Origin: Nostoc sp. LEGE 06077
Lineage (GTDB): Bacteria; Cyanobacteriota; Cyanobacteriia; Cyanobacteriales; Nostocaceae
Length of the DNA: 64,000 bases
Direction of reading: 5' to 3'
NCBI RefSeq assembly: GCF_015207705.1
Contig: NZ_JADEWI010000001.1
Coordinates: 274,956-338,955 of the forward strand
The translations under genes were made by a program, and so were the position numbers. The notes beneath the pieces are model-generated. The model was not told the origin of the DNA. It searched no databases and worked only from the letters and a program-made list of their open reading frames with translations. Shown here one piece after another: positions 9,411 through 16,332 of the stretch. How positions within the stretch are numbered: the first letter of the stretch is position 1; the number at the start of each line of letters is the position of its first letter.

Positions 9411-9713
9411 TTAGTGATTTCGCGGTTTTGGTTGAGTTTCATTTTCAGAATTCAATTGAGTGTGACTACAACAATCTTGTTGTTTTGTTTCCGATGGTGC
9501 GATTTCTGGTACTGGGTCATAACCGCCTGGGTGAAATGGATGACAACGCAAGATGCGCCAAATTGCCATCCAGCCACCGCGTACCACTCCAAACCGCTCA
9601 ATTGCTTGGATAGCGTACATAGAACAAGTTGGCTGAAAGCGACAAGTTGGGGGAAACAACGGCGAGATAAACATTCTGTAACCCCGAATTAGCCATATAA
9701 ATAATATTTTCAT
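9411..9713 (-). CDS. yidD: Membrane protein insertion efficiency factor YidD
   Basis: A 100-residue protein of the YidD family, a small membrane-associated protein that assists YidC in inserting inner-membrane proteins. The signature is complete: [35 protein letters not shown], with the two conserved Cys, then [24 protein letters not shown]. The hydrophilic tail after VPE is lineage-specific. The ATG at 9713 is chosen over an upstream one because the family begins with a short hydrophobic segment ([11 protein letters not shown]). No yidC, rnpA or rpmH is beside it, as is common outside the classical rpmH operon. Confidence 0.95.
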   Translation of the reverse strand: MKILFIWLIRGYRMFISPLFPPTCRFQPTCSMYAIQAIERFGVVRGGWMAIWRILRCHPFHPGGYDPVPEIAPSETKQQDCCSHTQLNSENETQPKPRNH

Positions 9714-9774
9714 TTCTGTTGCCCAAATCTTATAAATTAGAAACAAGGGTAAAAATTTTTAGCGTGTACCATCC

Positions 9775-10482
9775 TTGTTAACTCTGATCCTTGGTTTAAC
9801 ATCAATTCCCCCTTTGTGGCTGCAAATTACCATAGTTGCAGTTTGGGTATTGTTTATCCTTCTAGTTTCATGGGTGGTAAGTCGGGTTGCTACTGATGAT
9901 TCCGAAATAGTCAGGAAAATAGTTCATATTGGTACTGGCAATGTGATTTTGTTAGCTTGGTGGCTAGATATCCCGGCGAGTGTAGGCATTACAGCTTCGA
10001 TTTTAGCGAGTATTGTGACTTTGTTATCTTATCGATTGCCGATTTTACCGGGAATTAACAGTGTTGGTCGCCAAAGCTTAGGAACGTTTTTTTATGCTGT
10101 GAGTTTTGGTATTTTAGTTGGGTGGTTCTGGTATTTGCAACAACCCCAATATGCGGCGATAGGTATTATGGCGATGACTTGGGGAGATGGTCTAGCTGCA
10201 TTGGTTGGTCAACGCGTTGGTAAACATAAGTATAAAGTTTTTGGGGCAAGTAAAAGCTGGGAAGGCTCTTTGACGATGACCTTAGCCAGCTACGTGGTTA
10301 GTAGTTTAATTTTGCTAGGTGTGCAAGGAAATATCTGGCAAGTTTGGCTGGTATCATTGGTTGTAGCGATCGCAGCTACTGGTCTAGAGGCTATTTCCTT
10401 TTTGGGTGTTGATAATTTAACTGTTCCGTTAGGTAGTGCCAGCCTGGCCTTTGTATTAATGCAACTATTGTTAGCTAACTAA
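9775..10482 (+). CDS. Phytol kinase/dolichol kinase-like CTP-dependent membrane enzyme
   Basis: A 235-residue integral membrane protein with about seven hydrophobic segments. It has the family blocks EIVRKIVHIGTGN and MTWGDGLAALVGQRVGKHKY, followed by GASKSWEGSLTM, typical of the SEC59/DGK1/VTE5 group of CTP-dependent lipid kinases. The cyanobacterial members include phytol kinase, which recycles phytol from chlorophyll breakdown for tocopherol synthesis; that substrate is an inference. Translation must start at TTG 9775 or later, since a stop codon lies five codons upstream in frame. It is divergent from yidD across about 60 bases. Confidence 0.82.
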   Translation: MLTLILGLTSIPPLWLQITIVAVWVLFILLVSWVVSRVATDDSEIVRKIVHIGTGNVILLAWWLDIPASVGITASILASIVTLLSYRLPILPGINSVGRQSLGTFFYAVSFGILVGWFWYLQQPQYAAIGIMAMTWGDGLAALVGQRVGKHKYKVFGASKSWEGSLTMTLASYVVSSLILLGVQGNIWQVWLVSLVVAIAATGLEAISFLGVDNLTVPLGSASLAFVLMQLLLAN

Positions 10483-10912
10483 ACTGAGAAAGAATTTAGT
10501 GAATATTTATCGAAGCAGGAGGCAGAAGTGAAGAGGATTTTAGCATAGTTACTTTTTCTTCACATATAGGAATCATATTTGATTTGGAGAAAAAAACTCA
10601 GTATACCTCTGTTATTTCTTATCCTGTTCCCTGTCCTCACAGATCACTTTTTCAGCAAACCCTACTTAATTGGGTGACTTATGTTTTGCTTCAATACACC
10701 CGATAATTTAAGGTTTGTTGTATAAATAATCTCTTCACGACAAAAACTGGAATTATTCACCAGGAAGTACGATTTTTTCTTGCAGGCTACTAGGATATGT
10801 TGAACACATAAAAGATTTTTTTATATCTACTGCGAGTAGTAAAACTATTGTTTTTATTTCTATCTATAGATTTATGATTTCCTGACAAACAGTGCTTATA
10901 GTTGGTTACTTA
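10483..10912. other. Intergenic region
   Basis: No gene is seen between the phytol-kinase-like gene and the first precursor peptide gene. The segment is AT-rich and should contain the promoter for the peptide cassette. Confidence 0.4.
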
Positions 10913-10950
10913 GGTGGTCAATCCACCAAACGTAAATGAGGCTAACAATC
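10913..10950 (+). promoter_or_regulatory. 5' leader: hairpin plus conserved box before precursor 1
   Basis: A hairpin GGTGG-tcaat-CCACC (10913-10927) is followed by TGAGGCTAACAATC and then the ATG at 10951. The same order (hairpin, box TGAGGCAAACAATC, ATG) occurs before the second precursor at 15868, with hairpin-to-ATG spacing of 23 and 22 bases. The GAGG inside the box is the likely ribosome site. Confidence 0.65.
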
Positions 10951-11055
10951 ATGTCACATCCAATATTTGTTTCAGAGTTGTTGAGCGAGTTACATAATCA
11001 ACGACTAAAAGTATTTGCTGCTGGTACATATGAGATCTGGCAATTTTTGCGCTGA
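10951..11055 (+). CDS. Short double-glycine-like leader peptide (candidate precursor 1)
   Basis: A 34-codon ORF: MSHPIFVSELLSELHNQRLK, then VFAAG, then a nine-residue tail TYEIWQFLR. Without gaps it lines up with the leader of the second precursor at 15868: MS, the hydrophobic pair at 5-6, Ser8, Leu10, acidic 13, Leu14 and the Gly at 25 coincide, with AAG in place of SGG. It carries the same 5' untranslated box. It lies upstream of the HlyD/C39-ABC genes that would cut and export such peptides. The tail would be a very short linear product. The alternative is a decayed precursor whose core was lost by a premature stop. No enzyme for modification is adjacent. Confidence 0.55.
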   Translation: MSHPIFVSELLSELHNQRLKVFAAGTYEIWQFLR

Positions 11056-11064
11056 ATAATTTCT

Positions 11065-11196
11065 ATGATATTAGCTATCTCTGCGCTCTTTGTAATTATG
11101 AGTGCTTTGATAGTGCTAAAGGTAATTTTGGCAATTGTTTTGCCCTTATTAAGAAGAGGGGAGAGGAGATATTTATTGCTCGCTCAAGGTAAGTGA
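11065..11196 (+). CDS. Possible small single-span membrane peptide
   Basis: A 43-codon ORF starting 9 bases after precursor 1 stops. It encodes a strongly hydrophobic stretch (MILAISALFVIMSALIVLKV and on to VLPLL) followed by a basic tail (RRGERRYLLLAQGK), which is the layout of a one-helix membrane peptide with the positive side inside. No good ribosome site is seen, so it would need coupling to the upstream ORF. It could be an immunity or accessory peptide of the cassette, or chance. Confidence 0.3.
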   Translation: MILAISALFVIMSALIVLKVILAIVLPLLRRGERRYLLLAQGK

Positions 11197-11590
11197 GGCC
11201 TTTGAATGAGTCTGAGCATTCTCCTCTATTTTCTCTCCGCGTTGCCCACGTTAGAGATATGAGAAAAGTTATTGTTGTGCTTGTTTGGCACACTTTTCTC
11301 CTCCCCCATAATTGATTATAAAGGATTATTTGTGATGATGTTGCCTGCTTTTTATTAAGGGAATTTAGGCAATAATTGCTCTGAGCGATCGCATTACGGC
11401 TAAAATCGGCAATTTGCTTATTTTTTCGCTATGGGGTACACACAATTTTGTCTAAATATTCTTTTTTACTTCTTGCTAAAGATAGCTAGTTTATCATATC
11501 TGAAATTGGCAATCAGATGATGAAGCGCATCACTAAAAAAATTATTTATCGTTCATCCTAACGGTAAAGATAAATAATTTCGAGTTATTT
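11197..11590. other. Intergenic region with a hairpin before the HlyD gene
   Basis: A 9-bp inverted repeat, GAGAAAAGT (11261-11269) and ACTTTTCTC (11292-11300), encloses a smaller GTGC/GCAC stem. It could end the short precursor transcript before the transporter genes. The rest is AT-rich with no gene visible and probably includes a promoter for the transporter genes. Confidence 0.45.
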
Positions 11591-13459
11591 ATGCAAGCTT
11601 CAGTTTATATATCAATCTCAAAAACAAGGTGCAAGATAGTGAATTTATTACGCACTCAGTCAAACTATGCTGATAGTAGTTTTCGTGACCTGAATTCAGA
11701 ACAACTCCCTATATTTGATGTGAATGAATTTATCCCCAGTATCGGTAAATGGATTACTGTTGCTGGGAGCGTAATGATCAGTATTGTTGTGCTGGGAGTA
11801 ACTTTAGCTTCGATTCTTAAATACAATGTCACAGTTAAAGTTCCGGCAACAATTCGACCTTTAGGAGAACTGAAAATTGTTGAGTCTGCTATTACTGGAA
11901 CTGTGCTGAAAATCGATGCGAAAGATAATCAGATAGTTAAACAAGGCCAAGCGATCGCCTATGTTGATGATTCGCAACTGCAAAATCAGAAAAGCCAGCA
12001 ACAAAGTAGTATTCAAAAAGGTAAATTACAACTCAGTCAAATTGATGCTCAACTAAGTGAAATTAATCTGCAACTGGCGGCGCAAACAGAATTAATGAAC
12101 CGGACGATTCTCGCGGCGCAAGCAGAATTAAGTGGGACTGAACGCAACTATCAAGATCAGCGAATTAAAGCTTTTGCGGAAATGACGCAAGCACAAACAG
12201 CTTTGACTTTAGCAAAATTACAAAAAGACCGATTACGGCGAGAAAAACTCTTAACTACGACTGTGCAGGAAACAGAAGCCGCCTTATCGTTAGCTAGAGT
12301 GCAACGCGATCGCTTGCAGCGAGAAAAATTAATCCAATCAACGGTGCAAGCAGCGGAAACTGCCTTGAAAATCGCCCAACAGCAAAAAGATAGATTACAG
12401 CGTGATCAACTTTTAACGGTTACTGTGCAAGAAGCCGAAGCAGCTTTACAAATGGCGAAGCTACAACGCGATCGCTTGCAGTCGATAGTAGCACTAGGAG
12501 CCGTGCCACTTAATTTATTTGAAGAAAAAGCGCAAGCAGTCAAGGAAGCGGAAGCTAAATTAGTACAAACCAAAGCCAATACGAAAAATCTTCTGGAAGA
12601 CAAAGAACAAGCGGTGATTTCGGCGCAAGCTAAACTTGCTCAAGCTCAAGAAAATGCCAAAAATAGTTTAGAAGAAAAAGTACAAGCCGTCAAAGTGGCG
12701 GAAACTAAGTTAGAACAAGCCAAAGCCAATGCGAAAGATAGCTTAGAAGAAAAAGATCAAGCACTGACAATTGCTGAAACCAACTTAATTAAAGTGAAAA
12801 CTGCACTCAATCCTAGTGATTCGCCTGTAGCTGTCGCGTCTGCGCGTATTCAGCAAGAACAGGCGAAAAAAGCAGCAGATATAGCGGCTTTGAAAAAGGA
12901 AAGAGAAACCTTGCTTCAGCAACGCACAGAATTTCACAAACAATTAGACAGCACACAAAAACAACTGCAACAAACCGAAAATGACTTGAGTAAGACTGTA
13001 ATTCGCGCGCCGAGTGAGGGAATTTTGTTGCAATTTAAACTCCGCAACCCTGGACAAATTGTACAACCCAGTGAAGCGATCGCCCAGATTGCGCCCCTCG
13101 ATGCACCATTGCAAATCAAAGCGAGAGTACCCGCGCAAGATATCGACAAGGTAAAAGCAAATCAACAAGTACAAATGCAGATTTCGGCTTGTCCTTATCC
13201 AGATTACGGCACACTTCAGGGTACTGTAACCACAATCGCGCCAGATGCTTTAGCTGTACAAAAAAACGTTACATCGCCTACTTTACAGCCAGCGCCAGCT
13301 TATGAAGTGACAATTGTACCGCAAACTTCATTTGTTGGTAGAGGCGATCGCCAATGTCATCTCAAACCTGGAATGGAAGGACGCGCTGATATTATTTCTC
13401 GTCAAGAAACTGTTATGCAGTTCATTCTGCGAAAGGCGAGATTTATTGCAGATATTTAA
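11591..13459 (+). CDS. HlyD-family periplasmic adaptor of a peptide exporter
   Basis: A 622-residue membrane-fusion protein. A cytoplasmic tail leads to one membrane span (about 53-77), then half of a biotinyl-lipoyl domain (about 80-127: VPATIRPLGELKIVESAITG), a very long coiled-coil hairpin (about 130-475), the second lipoyl half (TVIRAPSEGILLQF) and a beta-barrel ending in LKPGMEGRADI. The coiled coil is built from internal repeats: three 27-residue units from residue 224 (TVQ-E-ALxLA-Q-DRLQR) and three 25-residue units from about 310 (EEK-QAVK-AE-KL-QAKANAK). It should join the ABC transporter that follows to an outer-membrane channel of the TolC type, not present here. The start is uncertain; GTG 11639 is also possible. 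Confidence 0.9.
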   Translation: MQASVYISISKTRCKIVNLLRTQSNYADSSFRDLNSEQLPIFDVNEFIPSIGKWITVAGSVMISIVVLGVTLASILKYNVTVKVPATIRPLGELKIVESAITGTVLKIDAKDNQIVKQGQAIAYVDDSQLQNQKSQQQSSIQKGKLQLSQIDAQLSEINLQLAAQTELMNRTILAAQAELSGTERNYQDQRIKAFAEMTQAQTALTLAKLQKDRLRREKLLTTTVQETEAALSLARVQRDRLQREKLIQSTVQAAETALKIAQQQKDRLQRDQLLTVTVQEAEAALQMAKLQRDRLQSIVALGAVPLNLFEEKAQAVKEAEAKLVQTKANTKNLLEDKEQAVISAQAKLAQAQENAKNSLEEKVQAVKVAETKLEQAKANAKDSLEEKDQALTIAETNLIKVKTALNPSDSPVAVASARIQQEQAKKAADIAALKKERETLLQQRTEFHKQLDSTQKQLQQTENDLSKTVIRAPSEGILLQFKLRNPGQIVQPSEAIAQIAPLDAPLQIKARVPAQDIDKVKANQQVQMQISACPYPDYGTLQGTVTTIAPDALAVQKNVTSPTLQPAPAYEVTIVPQTSFVGRGDRQCHLKPGMEGRADIISRQETVMQFILRKARFIADI

Positions 13460-13505
13460 AAGGCAGACGGCAGAAGGCAAAAGGCAAAAGGCAAAAGGCA
13501 GAAGG
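13460..13505. repeat. Heptanucleotide STRR (AAGGCAA/AAGGCAG)
   Basis: About six tandem AAGGCAN heptamers separate the HlyD gene from the ABC gene. The same family is expanded at 43556-43645. Confidence 0.75.
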
Positions 13506-13541
13506 TATAAAAAAAGTTTTTTATCTTAATTACGAATTATT

Positions 13542-15716
13542 ATGTTTGGTTTATTTAAACGCCAGAAGAAATATCAGTGTGTTTTACAATCTAGTGAAGA
13601 GGACTGTGGAGCCGCGTGTCTAGTTAGCATTTGCAAACATTACGGACGCTTCTTAAGCATGAGTAAAAGCCGAGAAGCGGTAGGCACTGGACATTTAGGC
13701 ACTACTTTATTAGGACTCAAACGCGGCTGTGAGACGTTGGGATTTAATGCCAGAGCCGTTAAAGCTGCACCAGCGATCGCAGATAGAATTACAGAAATTA
13801 ATTTACCTGCAATTATTCATTGGCGCGGCTATCACTGGGTTGTGCTGTACGGTAAGCGGGGGAAAAAGTATGTAATTGGTGATCCGGCGATCGGTTTACG
13901 CTATGTTAGCCGCGAAGAATTAACTGATGCTTGGAATGGAGTGATGCTCTTACTAGAGCCTGATCCGACGCGGTTTTTTGTACAGTTTCCTGAAGAAACA
14001 AAGCAGGGTTTAGGACGATTTTTTCAGCGTGTCTTGCCTTATCGCAGTTTGCTGAGTCAGGTATTACTCATCAATATTGTTTTAGGTGTACTGGCGCTTG
14101 GTAGTCCGGTTTTGCTGCAACTATTAACTGATGATGTTTTAGTTCGGGGAGATACACAGTTACTTACGGTTGTGATCTCAGCCGTTATTATTAGTAGCTT
14201 ATTTAGTAGTAGTTTGCAAGTTGTACAATCCATGATGATTGCTCATTTTGGGCAACGCTTGCAATTAGGATTGGTAATGGAGTTTGCGCGAAAAATTCTT
14301 CAGTTACCTTTGAGTTATTATGAATCGCGCCGCAGTGGGGAAATTTCGAGCCGATTAAGAGATATTGATGAAATTAATCAGTTAGTATCGCAAATCGTCA
14401 TTTTATTACCCAGTCAGTTTTTTATTGCGGTAATTTCTTTCAGTATTATGCTGTTTTATAGTTGGCAGCTAACAATGGCAGTGATTTTAGTTGCTTTATT
14501 AATTACAGCATCCACTTTACCTTTTTTGCCAATTCTCCAACAAAAAACTCGCAGCTTGTTGGTTTTGGGTGCAGAAAATCAAGGTGTGTTAGTAGAAACA
14601 TTTAAAGGCGCACAGGTAATTAAAACGACGAATGCTGCTCCGCAATTTTGGGATGAATTTCAAAGTCGTTTTGGTCGTTTAGCACATCTCACATTTAGTA
14701 CTATTCAAATTGGTATTATTAACGGGACTGTTGCGAGATTAATTTCAACTATTGGTGGGGTGGTTTTATTAGGATTTGGTAGCTTATTAGTGATTCAGGG
14801 ACAATTAAGTATTGGTCAAATCTTAGCTTTTAATGCTTTACAAGTTAATGTTTTAAATTTAATTAACTCTTTAGTTGGTTTTGGGGATGAATATTTTCGT
14901 TCGCAAACGGCTGTTTCTCGGCTTTTGGAAGTAATTGAAGCCACACCAGAAGTTATTGGCGGGAGTCCCAAACCAACTGTACAAATACCAGCGGATGCAG
15001 ATATTCGGTTTTCCCAAGTCACCTTTCATCATGCTGGGAGGGTTGATTTGTTAGAAGAATTTTCTCTGAAACTCCCTGGGGGAAATGTGATTGCTTTGAT
15101 TGGGAAATCAGGGTGCGGGAAAAGTTCTTTAGCAAAACTCATCGCGGGGTTGTATGAGTTAAATTCGGGAAATATTCGCATTGGTTTTTATAATATTCAA
15201 GATATTGCCCTGGATTGTCTACGCCAACAAGTAGTTTATGTACCGCAAGAACCGCATTTTTGGAGTCGTTCTATTTTAGATAACTTTCGCTTAGGTACTC
15301 CCCATATTTCTTTTGAGGAAGTTGTCAAAGCTTGTGAGATTGCGGATGCAGATAATTTTATTAGTCAACTGCCAAATAATTATCAAACTGTGTTAGGAGA
15401 GTTTGGTGCTAATCTCTCTGGGGGACAACGACAAAGATTAGCGATCGCCAGAGGAATTCTCACCAATCCACCTATATTGATTTTAGATGAAGCTACAGCC
15501 GGACTTGACCCTGTAAGCGAAGCGCAAGTCTTAGATAATTTGTTAGCATACCGCCAAGGTAAAACCACAATTTTAATTACTCATCGTCCGAGTGTAGTGC
15601 ATCGTGCTGATTGGATTGTTATGCTCGATCAAGGTCAAGTGCAACTACAAGGTACACTAGAAACATTTCTTTCTCAACAAGGAGAACATTTAAAGTTTTT
15701 ATCTTTTTTAAAATAG
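13542..15716 (+). CDS. Peptidase-containing ABC transporter (C39 peptidase-TMD-ATPase)
   Basis: A 724-residue PCAT-type exporter. Residues 8-140 are a C39 cysteine peptidase with the catalytic Cys22 in QSSEEDCGAACL, His98 in YHWVVL and Asp114 in GDPAIG; it cuts leaders after a double-glycine motif. About 160-450 is the six-helix membrane domain. About 490-720 is the ATPase with Walker A (GKSGCGKSS, about 520), signature LSGGQRQR (about 625), Walker B (ILILDEA, about 645) and the switch His in THRPS. All key residues are present, so it should be active as a homodimer in the inner membrane. It sits 82 bases behind its HlyD partner, with the candidate precursor 15868-16113 directly downstream. 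Confidence 0.95.
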   Translation: MFGLFKRQKKYQCVLQSSEEDCGAACLVSICKHYGRFLSMSKSREAVGTGHLGTTLLGLKRGCETLGFNARAVKAAPAIADRITEINLPAIIHWRGYHWVVLYGKRGKKYVIGDPAIGLRYVSREELTDAWNGVMLLLEPDPTRFFVQFPEETKQGLGRFFQRVLPYRSLLSQVLLINIVLGVLALGSPVLLQLLTDDVLVRGDTQLLTVVISAVIISSLFSSSLQVVQSMMIAHFGQRLQLGLVMEFARKILQLPLSYYESRRSGEISSRLRDIDEINQLVSQIVILLPSQFFIAVISFSIMLFYSWQLTMAVILVALLITASTLPFLPILQQKTRSLLVLGAENQGVLVETFKGAQVIKTTNAAPQFWDEFQSRFGRLAHLTFSTIQIGIINGTVARLISTIGGVVLLGFGSLLVIQGQLSIGQILAFNALQVNVLNLINSLVGFGDEYFRSQTAVSRLLEVIEATPEVIGGSPKPTVQIPADADIRFSQVTFHHAGRVDLLEEFSLKLPGGNVIALIGKSGCGKSSLAKLIAGLYELNSGNIRIGFYNIQDIALDCLRQQVVYVPQEPHFWSRSILDNFRLGTPHISFEEVVKACEIADADNFISQLPNNYQTVLGEFGANLSGGQRQRLAIARGILTNPPILILDEATAGLDPVSEAQVLDNLLAYRQGKTTILITHRPSVVHRADWIVMLDQGQVQLQGTLETFLSQQGEHLKFLSFLK

Positions 15717-15826
15717 CAAATGCTCTTAATTTTGGGTGCAAACTAAACCAAAAGAATGAGTAAAAAGCAAATAAACTATAACCAGAGAATAATTTATTCA
15801 AGAATAAAATAATCAATAATCAAAGC

Positions 15827-15867
15827 ATAGGTTTTATCTACCTATTAACTAAGTGAGGCAAACAATC
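15827..15867 (+). promoter_or_regulatory. 5' leader: hairpin plus conserved box before precursor 2
   Basis: Hairpin ATAGGT-tttatct-ACCTAT (15827-15845 with flanks) is followed by GTGAGGCAAACAATC and the ATG at 15868. It repeats the arrangement at 10913-10950. Confidence 0.65.
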
Positions 15868-16113
15868 ATGTCAAATAAATTCATCACATCTACTTTATTT
15901 GTTGACTTATCAACAGAAGAACAGCAGCTTTTATCTGGTGGACAAGCTGGTGGAAGACCGATATCCGGTGGAAGACCAACTTATGGTGGACAATTCCCCT
16001 CGGACGGACAACCATCATATCCATCTGATGGAAATGAGTCTCGCCGTTATCCCAAATACATCTGTCGTCCTGTTTACAGTAATGATGGCGGTAACTACGG
16101 CGGCGGACAATAA
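15868..16113 (+). CDS. Double-glycine leader precursor peptide (candidate precursor 2)
   Basis: An 81-residue precursor. The first 25 residues (STLFVDLSTEEQQLLSGG) have the hydrophobic/acidic spacing and GG end of leaders cut by C39 peptidases. The core of about 56 residues is rich in Gly, Pro, Tyr and Ser, with repeated small motifs (AGGRP, SGGRP, YGGQ, PSDGQ, PSDGN), a basic patch (ESRRYPKYICRP) with the only Cys, and a GGNYGGGQ end. It follows the C39-ABC gene by 151 bases and is closed by a strong terminator, so it is the natural cargo of that transporter. No lanthipeptide, cyclodehydratase or radical-SAM gene is next to it; the product may be unmodified. The activity (bacteriocin, signal or surface peptide) is unknown. 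Confidence 0.82.
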   Translation: MSNKFITSTLFVDLSTEEQQLLSGGQAGGRPISGGRPTYGGQFPSDGQPSYPSDGNESRRYPKYICRPVYSNDGGNYGGGQ

Positions 16114-16173
16114 AAACTAGGGGTTTAAGCTTAAACGCTGGGTAATTACCCACAATTTTAGAGAGTTTATTCT

Positions 16174-16205
16174 AGCTCAGTGCGGCTAAAACACTGAGCT
16201 TTTTG
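16174..16205 (+). terminator. Rho-independent terminator of the peptide cassette
   Basis: A perfect 9-bp stem AGCTCAGTG/CACTGAGCT with a 9-base loop is followed directly by TTTTTG. Confidence 0.85.
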
Positions 16206-16332
16206 TATTTTGAGCGAAATGCCTTGATTTTAGGTAGTCTTGCTGAACCTAATTCAGAAAAACTAATACAGCACTCTTGTCACTTTTAAAAGCGTGCAAA
16301 CTATACTGGTTAGGCTGGTAAAAATAGCTCTG

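Noticed and set aside
9312..9692. Plus-strand open frame of 126 codons
   Set aside because: It lies antisense to yidD, has unusual composition (Trp, Phe and Cys runs) and no ribosome site.
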